DNA from: Botryosphaeria dothidea
Lineage: Eukaryota; Ascomycota; Dothideomycetes; Botryosphaeriales; Botryosphaeriaceae
Direction: 5' to 3'
Assembly: GCA_011503125.2 (NCBI GenBank)
Contig: WWBZ02000040.1
Span: 3,906,001 to 3,970,000 of the forward strand
Length of the DNA: 64,000 nt
The notes under the pieces were generated by a model. The model had not been told where the DNA came from, made no database searches, and saw nothing but the letters and a program-made list of their open reading frames with translations. Made by a program: the position numbers and the translations under genes. Below are positions 33,015 through 45,261 of this stretch, piece after piece (within the stretch, counting starts at the first letter, position 1; every line of letters starts with the position of its first letter).

Positions 33015-33146
33015 AGAGTGGCCTCTCTACGGCCTGCTTGCTACAGCTACTTCACCTCTTCTCTCCAGGTAGATACCAGCAATCAATCAGGTCTCTATTG
33101 TCTGTGATGCATGCTTGACACGAATCAATACTTCAATGAACTCCAC

Positions 33147-35099
33147 TCATGCCTTAAAGCTCACCCTCCTCCCCCTAACCCTCCCCAACCGCGTCATCCC
33201 ACCAGCATCACCCGCCGTCCCTCCACTAGAAGAAGAGGTCCCTCCGCTCCTACTCCCCTGACTGAAATCGCCCTTAATCATATCCGCCGCCCTCTCCGCC
33301 ACCGCATACACCGTCGCGCTCGGATGCCCGTTGACCTGGAACGGGAAGACGCCCGCATCCACGACCCGCACGTTCACCGTCTCGTACACCCGCAGCTCCG
33401 CGTCCACCACGCCCCCGCTCGCCCGCGGCAGCATGCTCGTCGTCCCCACGGGGTGCCACGCGCTGCGGAACTGCCCCTTCAGCCACACCTCCCACTCGTC
33501 GTCGCTGGCCGCGAGCGGCACCGTGGCCACGCCGGGCGCGATCTCGTCGAGCACGGCGGAGCCGTTGAGCGGCGCGAGGCCGTACAGGGTGCGGACGAAG
33601 CGGGCGGCGGCGATCTGGGCGGCGGTGTCGTAGGGCAGCTGGAAGAAGTTGTTGGTGATGGCGAGCGGCGGCGTGGAGCCGTCGGTCGGCGGCGCGCCCG
33701 CGGTGATGTGCACGTTGCCGCGCGAGAAGGGGAGGGTCGACCACATCTCGCAGTCGAGGCGGGTGGGGCTGAACTCGAGGCCCTTGAGCAGCTCGAAGGC
33801 GGTGATCTGCGCGTCGAAGATGCTGGCGTGCTGGATCTCGAGGAGGGGGAGCAGCGCGTCGGCGGAGGTGGCGTTGTTGTTCTGGGCGGCGATGGTGGCC
33901 GCGTAGGACGGGAGGGCGGCGCGGACCTCGGCGGCGACGGCGGGCGCCTGGTCGCCGAAGACGTCGGCGACGGTGGCGTAGGCGACGTAGGCGGTCGTGC
34001 CGGTGAAGCCGGCGCCGGGGGCCTGCTCGAAGGTCAGGATGTTGTTGGCCTGGTCCGTCAGGTGCTCGCCGACGCCCGGCAGGTAGACCTTCGTGTCGAT
34101 GCCGAGCGGCTGCAGGATCTGCGAGTTGCCGACGCCGGAGAACTCGAGGATCGAGGCTGAGCGGTAGGCGCCCGCGGCCAGGATGACCTCCTGCGTGGCG
34201 TTGAGTATCGCCGTCGTGCCGTCTGCGGAGGCGACCTCGACGCCGACGGCGATGGCGTTGCCGTTGGCATCGTCGTTCTCGGCCCAGATGATGCGGAGCA
34301 CGGTGGTGTCGGTGATGACGTCCAGGTTGGTGCGGTCGGCGACGGGCTGGTAGTAGGCCGTGGCGGCGCTCTCGCGGACGTCTTCATCGTTGATGTTCTG
34401 CTGCGTGCGCGGGTACGTGCTCAGGCCGCGCATCTGGCCGCCGTTGGGGTCCTGGATCTTCGGGATGCCGATCGAGGCGTACGCCTCCTCCAGCTGGTTC
34501 AGGTACGTCTCGATGGACACTTCGGCCGGCCAGCCCGTGTTGACCGGGCCGTCAGTGCCGTGAAATTCTGGGGTGTAAGTCATGCCGGCGTCCGTCTGAC
34601 GCTCGTTCGGAGGAACCAGTTGCTCGCTTTTCAGGTAGTACGGGAACAGGTTGTCCCAGTTCCAACCCGTATTGCCAGCCCTTTCCCAATCGTCAATCTG
34701 CGTCTTCTCTGCGCGCAGGTAAACCCGTCCTACTCATCGTCAGCAAAACAGAAATCTGAGAACTTTGAAGTGTTTGGAAGTACCATTGACGGCGCTAGAT
34801 CCACCGAGCACCTTGCCAGCAGGAAGACCCTGTGATCTTCCAGACGCGAACCTTTCAGGCCCAGAGGGGTAATTCCAGTTGCTTTCGGCGAAGGAGGCTG
34901 CACTCTCCGGGCCAGCCTCAATGACAAGCACTGTAGCATCTGCCATCTCTGATAGACGAGTGGCAACGGTCAGCCCGGATGTGCCGCCACCGCAGATGAT
35001 GTAATCGTACGACTCCAGGAGCTGGGATGCTTGAGAAGTCTGCTGCGAGCTGACGCCCGCGGCCAAAAGGAAAAGAACAGAGGAAAGAGTGGACTTCAT
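33147..35099 (-). CDS. Secreted GMC-family FAD oxidoreductase (aryl-alcohol/glucose oxidase type)
   Basis: Two exons, 35099-34784 and 34729-33147 (54-base intron), encode 632 residues. Met at 35099 starts a signal peptide (MKSTLSSVLFLLAAGVSS); an ATG six codons upstream is less suitable. YIICGGGTSGLTVATRL is the FAD dinucleotide motif, and the splice restores GGSSAVNG-RVYLRAEKTQ of GMC signature 1. Near the C-terminus FRSAWHPVGTTSM holds the catalytic His and VNGHPSATVYAVAERAADMI the second conserved His. The enzyme oxidises an alcohol or sugar and yields H2O2 or reduces quinones, in the secretory path or outside the cell, which could feed LPMOs and peroxidases. After the usual end it carries an extra tail of about 37 residues, Gly/Ser-rich and then basic (GRVRGRRVSFKA). 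Substrate cannot be told. Confidence 0.92.
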
Positions 35100-36944
35100 C
35101 TTGGAGCCGGAGTCCAAAGAAGATTTGGAAGAGGGAAAAATCTACGAATGACTGACTGTGGTTCGCCAAATATGTCCTCGCAGTCCACAGTGCTATTTAT
35201 TATACTCCTTCCATGCCAGCATCGCGGATCCGAGCGGCAGCCCGTGCAGTCGACGCTAAAAGGGAGGTACCGAGATCACATATTGCTTATGCATGGGTCA
35301 ATTCTTCTAGCAGTATGTGTAAAGACAGGACGCCGACCTTTTCGGGCCTTGGATCTGCGTACAAGACCTCAGGCTAAGGAAATGCTCATCTCCGTATGTT
35401 ACGATATCCTGGCAAGGGCCGTTGAGAAAAAAACGGAGAACGGATCCGTCTAGATCCGACCATTGATAGGATTAAAGCTAAGACGAGGCGACCGTGGGGC
35501 TGAATACTGCTTGAAAGCCCGCGATAAGGGTCACTCTCTATGACGCCGCATCAGCAAAAACTACCAACCATTCGTCCATCTCGTATGAAGCACTCGTGAG
35601 AGGCTCGGTCTGTCAATCATCGACGGATGGTAGCGGAAGACCTCCATGGCGCGCGATCAAGCTCCCTGTTCCGGAGAGAGACGTGAAATTAGCGCCAAGC
35701 TACGCAAATAGAGGTTGCGCTGGGATGGCCAGCGCCGCATCCAAACCTGAAGTAAGTTCGACCTCGGCGAGCATTGACCGCAGCAAGAAGTAGAGATGAA
35801 CCGGCTGCTTAGCTCTCGGGCGCACGTGGATCATGTACGACACGACACACATGGACCTAAAAACGTACGCCGAGCTGCTGGCACACGCCGATCTCCTCCC
35901 AAGTCTGGCGAAACTCGGGCTTCGAGCGTGGACGCCGCGTTCTCTCTTGCACTGCATGTCCCGTGGCTCCGGTTTGGACGCACACCAAGCCGAATGAATG
36001 AATTGAGATGGCTTGAATGGTGGCCACGCCGGTATGCGAAGAAGCTACAGGCGCAGGGACCGGGAAAAGAGCCATCCGCACGCCTTACCACGGGGCTACA
36101 ACGGGCGACCGACGATGTTCTGCCTTTCTTCGGCAGTTCCAGCATTGCTTGGCAACGCCTTGTTTGCAGATTTGCGGCTCTGGGCCAAAGCTTTCGAGTA
36201 GGATATGCTCCGATATGCACCCTAAACGTGCCTGAATGTGGCACGTGCGTTAAGCTTATAGTCGGAAACAGCTGTTCTCGGAAGAGAAATGAGGTGCTCT
36301 TGTCCGAATTTAGAGTTTGGAGCGATTCGGAAATTCCGCGGGAGAGACGGCGACCAAGAAATCGATGAACAGAAATAGACGGATGCTGCGTGGCTGTGTA
36401 TTCTCGGGGGAAAATGGATCAATTTAGACCGTTTGTACCAGAGGCGACATCCGATTGCCTTGCTAGCAGCACGAGGAAGCGCAAATCGGCGTTTCGAGTC
36501 TCTTCGTGTTGTAAGCACTGACCCTTCATTATTAACTTTGACATAACATATCAATAAGAGGAATACGGCAGAGAACAGACGAATTCCCAAGAACTCCGGC
36601 CTTGAAGCACATGTAGGCAGAAAAAAAAGATCGCCTGTGGAAAACTTCTGCATTCAACTCAGCAAAAGCCATGCACAGCTGGAAAGCCACAGAAAGAGAG
36701 AAAGGAGACATAAAGAAGTAGACAAGCATCATTCCAGACAGCTCGAGAAAGCAGTCAGAGGTGCGGAATGCTGAGAACTAGCCTCTGAAACGCCATCTAA
36801 AACATCGTATGGGTTCATATTGAGCCGAAAAGCGGAAGGTGATGGCAAGAAACGATTAAGACTGGTTTCAAAAACGCCTTGTGGACAGATGGGTGGTGTA
36901 TGTCCAGGAAACACCCCACATTACTTTTGGACCACACTGCCGGA
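35100..36944. other. 1.8 kb intergenic region
   Basis: Promoter side of the GMC gene. Short frames on both strands, moderately AT-rich from 36250 to 36800. No gene seen. Confidence 0.5.
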
Positions 36945-38000
36945 TCAATCAGCTGGCGAACCTCCAGGTGGCCAACACGCAATCTCACGGATGCGCTCCC
37001 CCAGCTCCGACCACTGCCGAATATCCGGACTGTCTCTGGAAACGTCGAGCGAATCGGCTGGCATGTACGAAATATCAAACGAGTCGACGCCTCGCAGGTA
37101 CTCAATTATGGGCGCCACAATCGCCTCCTGCTGCAGATCGTTGATCCTGTAACTGCGTTGAACCGACAAGCTCACGTGCTTCAACGCCGGCATCCTCTCC
37201 TTCGTCGTGACCTCGGCCCACAGCCGTGGCCAGTGCTGCCCGTAATCGGAACTTTGCGTCCAGCTCACGTGCAACGACTGGATCAGCGCCAGCCGCTCGG
37301 GCAGGACGGTTGAGGCGAAGAGCGCGAGCGTCTGCGGGTGGCTGACGTCGAAGACGTTGTCGCTGTACAGGATGTCTATCGCTTCGCAGTAGACGCGGCG
37401 ACAGGTGAGCAAGAAGGCGAGGCAGACGGTCGTTTGCGGGAGGGCGTGGCCCGGCAGGGAGCAGGACTTGAGGTCCTTGCAAGAGTCCTGGTCGTGTGTC
37501 CGATGGAGCCACCTGTCGTACTCCCTGATTTTGTTGGACGACAATCCTGGAAGGAAGCAGCTGCGGGCTGGATCCTTCTCAGCTGGCACATGGGCGTCGG
37601 GGCAGACGACATGGCCAACACGGTAAGGCTTGAGAAGCAGATGGATTACATTGTCACCGAGAGCTTCGCGGTAGATACGCAGGCGCAGCTCCGCAGGCAA
37701 TTTGAAGAAAGGAGAGGCTGGTTGAGGATTGTATGGGTCTTCGTTGGTGCACCTGGTAAGTGGCCTGAGGCGTTCCTCAGGCACGAGTGGCTGGGGTGCG
37801 TATTTAGCATCTACCCTTCCCAACAGCTCCTGTCTTGCACGGTCTCTCCTGCCGCGGCGTCGGCGCCGGTAGGATGAGGGAATGCAGCACTCGACCAAGA
37901 CCACGGCGATTATGAGCGGCGACAGCAGACAGTATGCTGTCGGCTTTATAACAGCCTTGTACACGGGGCGGTAGAAGTAGCGCTGTCGTTTCGAAACCAT
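36945..38000 (-). CDS. DUF7730-type (F-box-like) fungal protein
   Basis: Single exon, 351 residues from ATG 38000; the open frame extends upstream to 38420 but that part has no similarity and the ATG gives a natural start (MVSKRQRYFYRPVY). Residues about 18-40 are hydrophobic (AYCLLSPLIIAVVLVECC), then an Arg-rich stretch. The core FFKLPAELRLRIYREALGD is the signature of DUF7730, a large fungal family with an F-box-like opening helix, followed by LLTCRRVYCEAIDILYSDN and FDVSHPQTLALFAS. Such proteins are often expanded and of unknown function; a role as substrate-binding partner of SCF ligases is only a suggestion. The N-terminal hydrophobic helix before the domain is unusual. Confidence 0.8.
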   Translation of the reverse strand: MVSKRQRYFYRPVYKAVIKPTAYCLLSPLIIAVVLVECCIPSSYRRRRRGRRDRARQELLGRVDAKYAPQPLVPEERLRPLTRCTNEDPYNPQPASPFFKLPAELRLRIYREALGDNVIHLLLKPYRVGHVVCPDAHVPAEKDPARSCFLPGLSSNKIREYDRWLHRTHDQDSCKDLKSCSLPGHALPQTTVCLAFLLTCRRVYCEAIDILYSDNVFDVSHPQTLALFASTVLPERLALIQSLHVSWTQSSDYGQHWPRLWAEVTTKERMPALKHVSLSVQRSYRINDLQQEAIVAPIIEYLRGVDSFDISYMPADSLDVSRDSPDIRQWSELGERIREIACWPPGGSPAD

Positions 38001-38522
38001 TATGCCAGGGTCGGGATCGTTGCAGTCCGTGGGTCCATGGGCTGGGTTCAGACAGGGGCGGGCAGCGAAGCCAACGGCAGCGGGCAGGGCTGGGAGAGGT
38101 GTGGTCGAAAGTCGAGTGAGACGAGAGGTAGATAATATAGACGCAGGTGGGAAGGGACCCTTGTGTTGATCGCTGCCCGTCGCGGGGTAGGCGACGGTTA
38201 CTAAGACGCGCCCCGCCGTTCGTGGCAGCCTGGTACTTGAAGGACGGAAGGACGTCTCGCCAACCACGCCGCACTGCAGCCTTGCGAGGCTGTCCTTTCG
38301 CTTGCGTGGCCCATCAGCCCACTTCCTGCGTTTCTGCGACAACCGGCCCTTGATTCCTGATGCAAGCACAATGACGTCCAACGTACGTCTCTTATGCAGC
38401 AAGAAAAACATCTCGAGCATAATTGCACTATCTCACCGCGCAACAGATGGAAAATACTCTGCTCTAAGTCTGATAGTACCTCTCCCGTGTCCTCTTCATT
38501 TACACGCCCTCTCCATGTTCAT
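38001..38522. other. Intergenic region
   Basis: 522 bases upstream of the DUF7730 gene and downstream of the permease; no gene seen. Confidence 0.45.
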
Positions 38523-40315
38523 TTAACCCTCCTTAGTAGGGATATTCTCCTCATCTCCAGACTTGCTCTCCGAGCCTCCAGCATTGACTCCTCCAATCTC
38601 TAGGCCCTCCTCCTTCAACGCTTCCTGCTGCGTCTCCGACAACTCATCCATATCAAGCGTCATCCTGGGACCGGTAAACCTACGATTAAACCGTCAGCAA
38701 AGGATTCAATTACTTGAATCATCGCCATCTGAAAACTTACCATTTCCGCGCATCGAAGAAGTAATACGCCAGACTGCCGCCCCAAACGCACATGTTCACC
38801 ACGACCGTATAGTTCATCGTATCCGCCGTCGGACTCGGCCCGCCAACCGGGAACATGGACAGCAAGATGCCAAACACGAGGAAGACGATGGCCATCCAGC
38901 CCAGCGGCGCGCTCAGCCTGCCCGTGTAGAACGGGCCCGGCTTGAACTTCTTCTGGCCCCACACGAGGCGGCAGAAGATGGGCGTGCCCCACGCGAGGTT
39001 GTTGGCCGCGACGGCGAGACTGAAGACGGCCGACGCGGCGGCGCTGCCGATCAGCGTCAGCAGCCCCAGGATCGCGGCGAGGAAGACGCAGCCCCACACC
39101 GCGCGCAGCGGGATGTAGCCGAACGACTTGCTGATGGGGCGGAAGAAGGACGAGAAGGGCAGCGCGCCGTCGCGCGAGAAGGCCCAGCTCTGGCGCGACG
39201 CCGCGACGGTGATGGACAGGCCCATCAGGAACTGCACGACGAACATGAGCGTCATGAAGCCCAGCGCGCCCTTCTTGCCCAGCGCGTCGTAGTAGATCTG
39301 CGCCATCGGCTGCCCGTACGACGAGCCGACGACGCTCTCGAGGTCCGGGTTGATGCAGGCGGCGATGACGATGCAGATGATCCAGCCGAAGAGCCAGCAG
39401 CTGCCGATGGACATGAGGATGCCGTACGGCACGGCCTTGGTCGCGTTGGCGGCTTCTTCGGACATGTGCACGCACGAGTCGAAGGCGCCGATGGTCCAGA
39501 TGGGCGACAGCCAGCTGAGCATGAAGGCCCAGCCCGTCGGCCACGTCGTCAGGTTCGACGTCTCGCCGAAGATGTACTTGGCGTCGTTGCGCTGGTCCGC
39601 CCGGCCGATGGGGAGCGCGATGACGGTTGCGGCGATCAGGACGAAGTTGGCCACCACGAAGACCGTTTGGAGCTTGCCCATGATCTTGGACAGCGTCGAG
39701 GCGAGGATGCCGTGGCAGAGCACAGCGCCCAGGAAGACGGCGTAGATGACCCCGTTCGAGGGCTCCCAGTTTCCGTCTCTTGCGATCACGACGACGGACA
39801 ACAGCATGAGAGAGAAGCCATAGTCGATTGAGCAAAGACCGCCGACGAGACCCAAGGTATTGCTGTATCCGACGAGGAAGCTGAGCGCGTTACGGGTCTT
39901 GGGCGAGGCGAAATAATGGGTCCACCAGTAAAGACCACCACTTGTCGGCATGGCGGAGCCCAGATCAGCCATGGCTAGACCGACGATGAAGATGAACATG
40001 CTGGCAATGAACCATCCCCACACCAGGCCTACGGGGCCGGCAGGAATGCTGTAGGCGAGCGTGCTGGCGATTGAAGGTAGCAGTCCCATGATCGAAAAGG
40101 CAATTCCGAAGACCTCGATGAGGGTGAAGTTACGGCGGAGCTCCTGCTTGTAACCAAGCTTTGCTGTTGAAATGCATTAGCACAGTATCTTTGATGCGCA
40201 CACTTTCAAGACAGTCGATCGCACCCAGAACGGCAGCATCTTCATTGCTGGCAAGACCCTCTGCGACGGCGACCGACGAGGCCCGTCTTTCCTTGACCGG
40301 CCCTTGTTCAGCCAT
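38523..40315 (-). CDS. APC-family amino acid / GABA-type permease
   Basis: Proton-coupled uptake of amino acids, GABA or choline across the plasma or vacuolar membrane. Exons 40315-40204, 40163-38741 and 38679-38523 encode about 563 residues. The first intron is either 40164-40203 (40 bases) or 40159-40201 (43 bases); both lead into LGYKQELRRNFTLIEVFG and differ by one residue. The last splice gives FDARKW-FTGPRMTLDMD and an acidic C-terminal tail ending NIPTKEG. About twelve hydrophobic helices are visible; the helix 1 region GIAFSIMGLLPSIASTLAYS and the SEEAANATKAVPYGIL loop are typical of the fungal amino acid/choline transporter (ACT) group to which Uga4 belongs. Substrate is not determined. 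Confidence 0.9.
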
Positions 40316-41202
40316 GGTGGCCCTCGAAGCACGCCCAAAGGATGGTAGCGGACGGAAGCTAATAGGGAAGAATGGCGATGGTGTGGGACGGACGCAGGTG
40401 GTTGCAGCTGACCCTTGCCACAGTTATGTACTCCCCACCCTTCGGGCCCAGGCCCGCTATCAACAGCTGTTTAGCTCGATGCAACGCGCGGAAAAACGCC
40501 CGCACAGGGCTGATGATAAGCGTGACGGGCGGCGATCGCGTCAAGCTCTGAGGTCAGATAGGCAGGGAAGCGGGAAGGATCGTCGGTTGGCAGCTAAGCT
40601 CTACCAAGCCTGGGGAGGGGAAAGGGAGGACAAACGGCTGTCGCATACACATGCCGGGTCTGGCTGTAGCACCGTGAGCACTGGACGTGCAGGCTGGCGC
40701 CCAGATGGCCTTTGCCAGCCACTTGATCGGAGATATCCGGCATGATAGCGCCTCATTGGTCGTCACAATATGCGAGAGAGATGGTGGAGATAGGGAAGCT
40801 GGATGTTTTGGAGCTTATCAGTTGTCGTACCCCACAGCCAACGACCCCAGCCGTCAAACAGGCGGCCTGAGCGTCCCCGCTCGCGTCGGCCATCCCTCTT
40901 CGGCTAGGCTCAATCCACGACAATCGTTTCTAACATATTCATTCTTCTATATGGCCCCTAGTCCGGACATTATCAAATGCTCGAGCGCCATTGCTATTAT
41001 CTGTTGACCGAAAACCCAGACTTACCGGTTACGCCTCACTCTCTTCTGAGCTCTCCCGCATCCAATCTCAGATAAGCACAGCTCGTCAGACAAACCCGCC
41101 AACTCCTCACGCGCTGCCGTCTTCCGATTGCCCAAGTTCTTCCCCCCAGAAAGCAAAACACCCCCATCATCTCACGTCACTCCAATGAAACGAAACATCT
41201 CC
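40316..41202. other. Intergenic region: permease promoter and MFS 3' end
   Basis: 887 bases; no gene seen. Confidence 0.45.
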
Positions 41203-43648
41203 TCAATCACCCCTCCCAACCCCCTTCTCCACATCGCCATCGTCCCTCTCATCCTGCCGATCCTCCTCCTCTTGCCTCTCCCTCCTCTCCTTCAACTCCC
41301 TACAAAACGCACTATTCGCCCTGATCGTGCCCCCAAATCTCCAAAACACAAACGGAATCGCGCACAGCCCCAGCATCACAAACCCGAGCAAACTGCACGC
41401 CCACTCCACCCCGAGCGCCCCGTACATCGGCCTCGTCGCGAACGGCAGCACCGCCCCGAACACGCTGCGCGACGTGCCCGCCGCTGCCATCGCGCTCGCC
41501 GCGAACACCTCGTACGCGTCGACGAGGTAGTTCAGGATCGCCATGAAGCACAGCAGGTAGCCGACGCCGAACGGCACGCCCGCGAAGACCGGCGCCGCCC
41601 AGTGGATCGACGGCCGCGCCGTCCAGCCCGCCCAGAAGAGGCTGGTGACGATGAACGGCCCCGCGGCGCAGGCGAGCGGCAGGCGCCGCGCTTCTTCGTT
41701 GCGAGTCCAGGGGCGGTGGCGCGCGCGGGCGCCCGCGAGGAACGCGTCGTAGGTGAGGTACATGGCGCAGGCGATGAGGGCGCCGAGGCCGACTGGGTGG
41801 TGGGGGGTTAGTTTCTGTGTGGACGGTGGGTGGAGGGGGGGAGGGGGGGCTTACTGGGGAGGAAGGCGAGGCCTTCTTCGCCGGCGTTGAAGCCGTATGT
41901 ACCTGAGGCAGTGTGAGTATTTCTTTTGTTTCGTCTTGTCGTCTTGAGGTATGGAAGGGAGAGAGAGAGAGAGAGAGAGAAGATTGAGGCATGAAGGGAA
42001 AACAACACCCACCTCGATACATGATCGGATACGCCTGAAAGAACATGTAAAAAACCGCGTACACAAAACTCAAGTACAGACACGAAAACAGCACGATCCA
42101 CTCGAACAGCATCATCCGGATCGGCCTGGTCAGCACCACCGTCACCACGTGTCGCACGTCCTGGGGCTCCAGCTCGATCGGCGCGAAGACGTCGTCGTCT
42201 CCCGACTCCTTGCGCAGGCGCTTGGCGCGCCGCTTGAGGATGACCGGGCCGTACGTCTCGGGCATGGCGAGCAGCGGGATCCACGTCACGCCCGCGATGA
42301 TCAGGCCCAGCCAGAAAGTCCAGCGCCAGCTGACGACGGCGATGAAGCCGGATGCGACGGGGCCGATCAGGGGCCCGAAGGTCGTGGCGGCCATGAAGAG
42401 GGCCATGGCGCGGCCGCGCGAGGTCGGGTCGTTGTAGACGTCGGCGATGACGCTGTGAGATCGTCAGTCTTCAGCAGGCCCTTGCTCCCCGGTTAGGATG
42501 AGAGGGAGAGACTTACCCGCCGACGACGCTGATGGCACAGCTGCCCGGGATCCCGACGAGCAGCCGGAAGACGACGAGGCCTGCGAACGTATCGGCCACG
42601 GCGCAGGCGAGCGTGAAGATGGTGAAGACGGCGAAGGCAACGATCATGATGAGCTTGCGGCCGTACGACTCGGACAGGGGCCCGAAGAAGAGCGGGCCGA
42701 TCACGTAGCCGACGAGAAAGATGGAGGTCGGCAGGACGAGCTGGGCCTGGGAGGTGATGTGGAAGTACTCGGAGATCTGGTCGGTGGAGCCGGCGGCGAG
42801 CGAGGACGAGATGGTGCTGTTCATGACGGACATCATGGCGGCGAAGACGGGGAGGAATTTCTTCTTCTGAAGGATGTGTCAGTTTTTGGTGGTTCAGGGG
42901 CTGCTGTCTGGTGGGGTGGAGCTGGTGAGTTCGTTCTTCTCCATCATACTCTGACCATCGTCGTTCAGGGAAGAATTTGCGCTCAATCTCGGTGGGAAGA
43001 CTTTCTTAGGCACCCAAGTCGCAGCGAATTCTCACGCCGAGGCTAGTACACCGTTTCACAAACCACAGCCTCTAAGCTACCTCACCATGAAGACATATGT
43101 AGCATGCATGCTCGACGGCTCTACCCAGCTCCACCTGCCACCAGGATCTAGAAAGCATCCAGAAGATGCCACGCATCCGGTATAAGAAAAGAATACCGTA
43201 TCGGAAAAGACGAGAAGACGACCACTGATGAAATGATATGCGCAACCATACCTCGCGACCAAACGACTTACCCAATGCCAATTCACAGGATTCTCGGGAT
43301 CGTTCCTCGCAAACCCAATGACCCGCCTCGGCGCCTCGCCACTCTCGCTCTCGGGCATGGGCGTCGAGGCGCCGGACTCTTGGTCCATCTTTTCGATGTC
43401 GAGCTGCTTCTGGGCATCGTGGGCATCGAGGTCGACCTGTCTCTGGGGTGCGTGTGGAAGATGGTCTAGCAAGAAGATTTCAGCTGTAGTGTCTAGTAGA
43501 GGCGTTGATAAAAAAGAAATGTTCGGGGCTGAGTATATCTCGGCTATAACGTACGGTGGTGCGGGGAATGCGGAGGTGCACTTGGGGTAGTGATGCCGTT
43601 ATCGGCGCTGTGGCTGGACTGCAAGTCCGAGGATCGAGGGCTTGACAT
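41203..43648 (-). CDS. MFS transporter, DHA1 (drug:H+ antiporter-1) type
   Basis: Six exons: 43648-43555, 43483-43272, 42866-42517, 42452-42013, 41902-41855 and 41792-41203, encoding 577 residues. The short 5' exon (MSSPRSSDLQSSHSADNG) has a GTACGT donor and splices in phase to EIFLLDHLPHAPQ; without it there is no ATG before residue 60. Intron 2 is about 405 bases, long for this window. NDPENPVNWHW-KKKFLPVF is the usual DHA1 entry to helix 1. GPLSESYGRKLI is motif A between helices 2 and 3, and FRLLVGIPGSCAISVVGG fits the motif C region on helix 5. Exon 4 has DPTSRGRAMALF. The C-terminus is a charged Glu/Arg/Asp tail. Likely exports toxic compounds or polyamines at the plasma membrane; substrate unknown. 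Confidence 0.9.
41958..41980. repeat. (GA)n microsatellite in an MFS intron
   Basis: Eleven GA units within the intron 41903-42012. Confidence 0.85.
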
Positions 43649-44620
43649 GGTTGAGGAGATATTGTGTGGGGGTTCGGGCGAAAGAAGAACCTGGATGCGT
43701 GCATACGTGTGGATGGGGAAGGTATATGGGTGGTCGGTAAAAGAAGAAAAAGACGGGCTGCGGTTTTTTAACAGAAGAAAGGTGGTCAAGGGAGCAGCAC
43801 GTAGGGCGGCCTCGACATGGGACCACGCGGTTTGCGTGATAAAATGGAACACGAGCTAAAAGGTCTGGAGGGCGAGGGCATGTACTCTGGCGTGCTACTG
43901 CAGATAACTGAGTGGCGGCCAATCTGTGACCGGTCGGGCAGCCAGCACCTCGGGTAGATGCTCGGTCCCAGGCCAGCACGAAGCAGCAAAAAAAGCAGCA
44001 GACGACAGACACATGCGGTTGCAAAAAATGGAAAGAAGGAACAGGACGACGGCTGTTGCATTGTTGGCGTCACGTCGGCACCCCTCACTTTGGAGGCTTG
44101 GAGATGTTTAAGGCGGGCGATGATCTTCTGCAATGCACCAGTGAGTGTGGTTTGGATGACATGGACTCCTGCCTGGATGGGGAAGTGGCAGCTGGGGCCG
44201 CCGATTGCGGGAGACCGGGTATGACGGCAGCTAACCAATTCGCTGCAATCATAGGCGCCATGGTGTCTGCGCCCCACCACACTTGCTGAGTAATTGGGCA
44301 CCTCATTGCCGAACTGCGGGCGGGGGATGCTGCTATCCGCCGGCAAAACGCCTGTCCTGCCGCGTGCGGCGCGACAAATGCCAGCCCGACGTCTCTGAAA
44401 CGCGAAGAGAGCTGATGGTGTATTTAAATACCGAGAGACAGAGCTGCGGTGCACGCGAGGCTTGAACAGAAGTGGCGTGGTCGAAAGGAAGAATGGCGAA
44501 TATCGGAGCGCGAAAGAAGAACCATGTGAAACTCGAGAATAGCATTGTCGCTTTTGGTCCGGGATCCAGCTCTCATTACTGCAAGATTCCTCGTCGAGGC
44601 TTGGCGGATTGTTCTTTTTT
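43649..44620. other. Intergenic region: MFS promoter and prefoldin 3' end
   Basis: 972 bases with short overlapping frames only; no gene seen. Confidence 0.45.
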
Positions 44621-45261
44621 TCATGTCTCGAGGTTGATGCTGCGGCCGAAGCGCGCGTACAGGGCGGCCTTGAGCTCCTCCATCTCGTCGCGCACGCCGC
44701 CCAGCTGCTCCTCCAGCGCCGCCACGTCCTTGTCGATCTTCTCCGTCGAGTCGCTCAGCAGCTCCAGCACCTCGGGCTGCGGCAGCGAGACGAACGAGTC
44801 GCCGATCTTGTACCTGCGATGCGTCACGTGACGTTCAGCAAAACGCGTCTCTTTCGAGGCTGTTTGCAGGTCGCAAAGAAAAAAGAGACACGTACGGCAC
44901 CTTGTCCTCCTCGTCCACGAGCTCCAGCTCCGTCGACACCTCCTCGAGGTCCTCCTTGTCCTTCTGCAACGCGCGGGAGAAATGGTTAGTTGACTCGCGC
45001 AATGTCGAATTTGAGACAACGTCACACGCATACCTGCTTCATCTTCAGCTCCTCCTCCAGCAGCTTCTCGCGCTGGTGCAGCCGGCTGAACCTGTTGATC
45101 TTGTCCTGGTCCTCGCGGCGCACCTGCACCTCCTCGCCGGCCGAGGCCTCGTCTTCGCGGGCGAGCTGCACGGCGCGTTAGCGACGGAATTGCCCCTCAC
45201 CCCTAACACTTCGGGTGCGGGGGTGGGACGGCGAAAGGAAGCGCACCATGCGGCGGTTCAT
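44621..45261 (-). CDS. GIM3: Prefoldin subunit 4 (Gim3)
   Basis: One of six subunits of the jellyfish-shaped prefoldin complex that hands nascent actin and tubulin to the chaperonin TRiC/CCT. Four exons, 45261-45247, 45165-45034, 44963-44896 and 44813-44621, encode 135 residues; the first coding exon is only 15 bases (MNRRM). N-terminal coiled coil: REDQDKINRFSRLHQREKL. The beta-hairpin is VPYKIGDSFVSLPQPEV, assembled across the third intron. C-terminal coiled coil ends LYARFGRSINLET, which matches subunit 4 in other eukaryotes (human ends LYAKFG-x-NINLE). Length is usual. Three introns in so short a gene, with a micro-exon at the start, make automated models likely to miss the beginning. Confidence 0.93.

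Noticed and set aside
33111..34160. 349-codon plus-strand frame over the GMC gene
   Set aside because: Low-complexity Arg/Gly/Val-rich shadow of the oxidoreductase exon.
38563..39831. 422-codon plus-strand frame over the permease
   Set aside because: Shadow; composition is Arg/Asp/Glu-rich without structure, and the minus strand has a full APC transporter.
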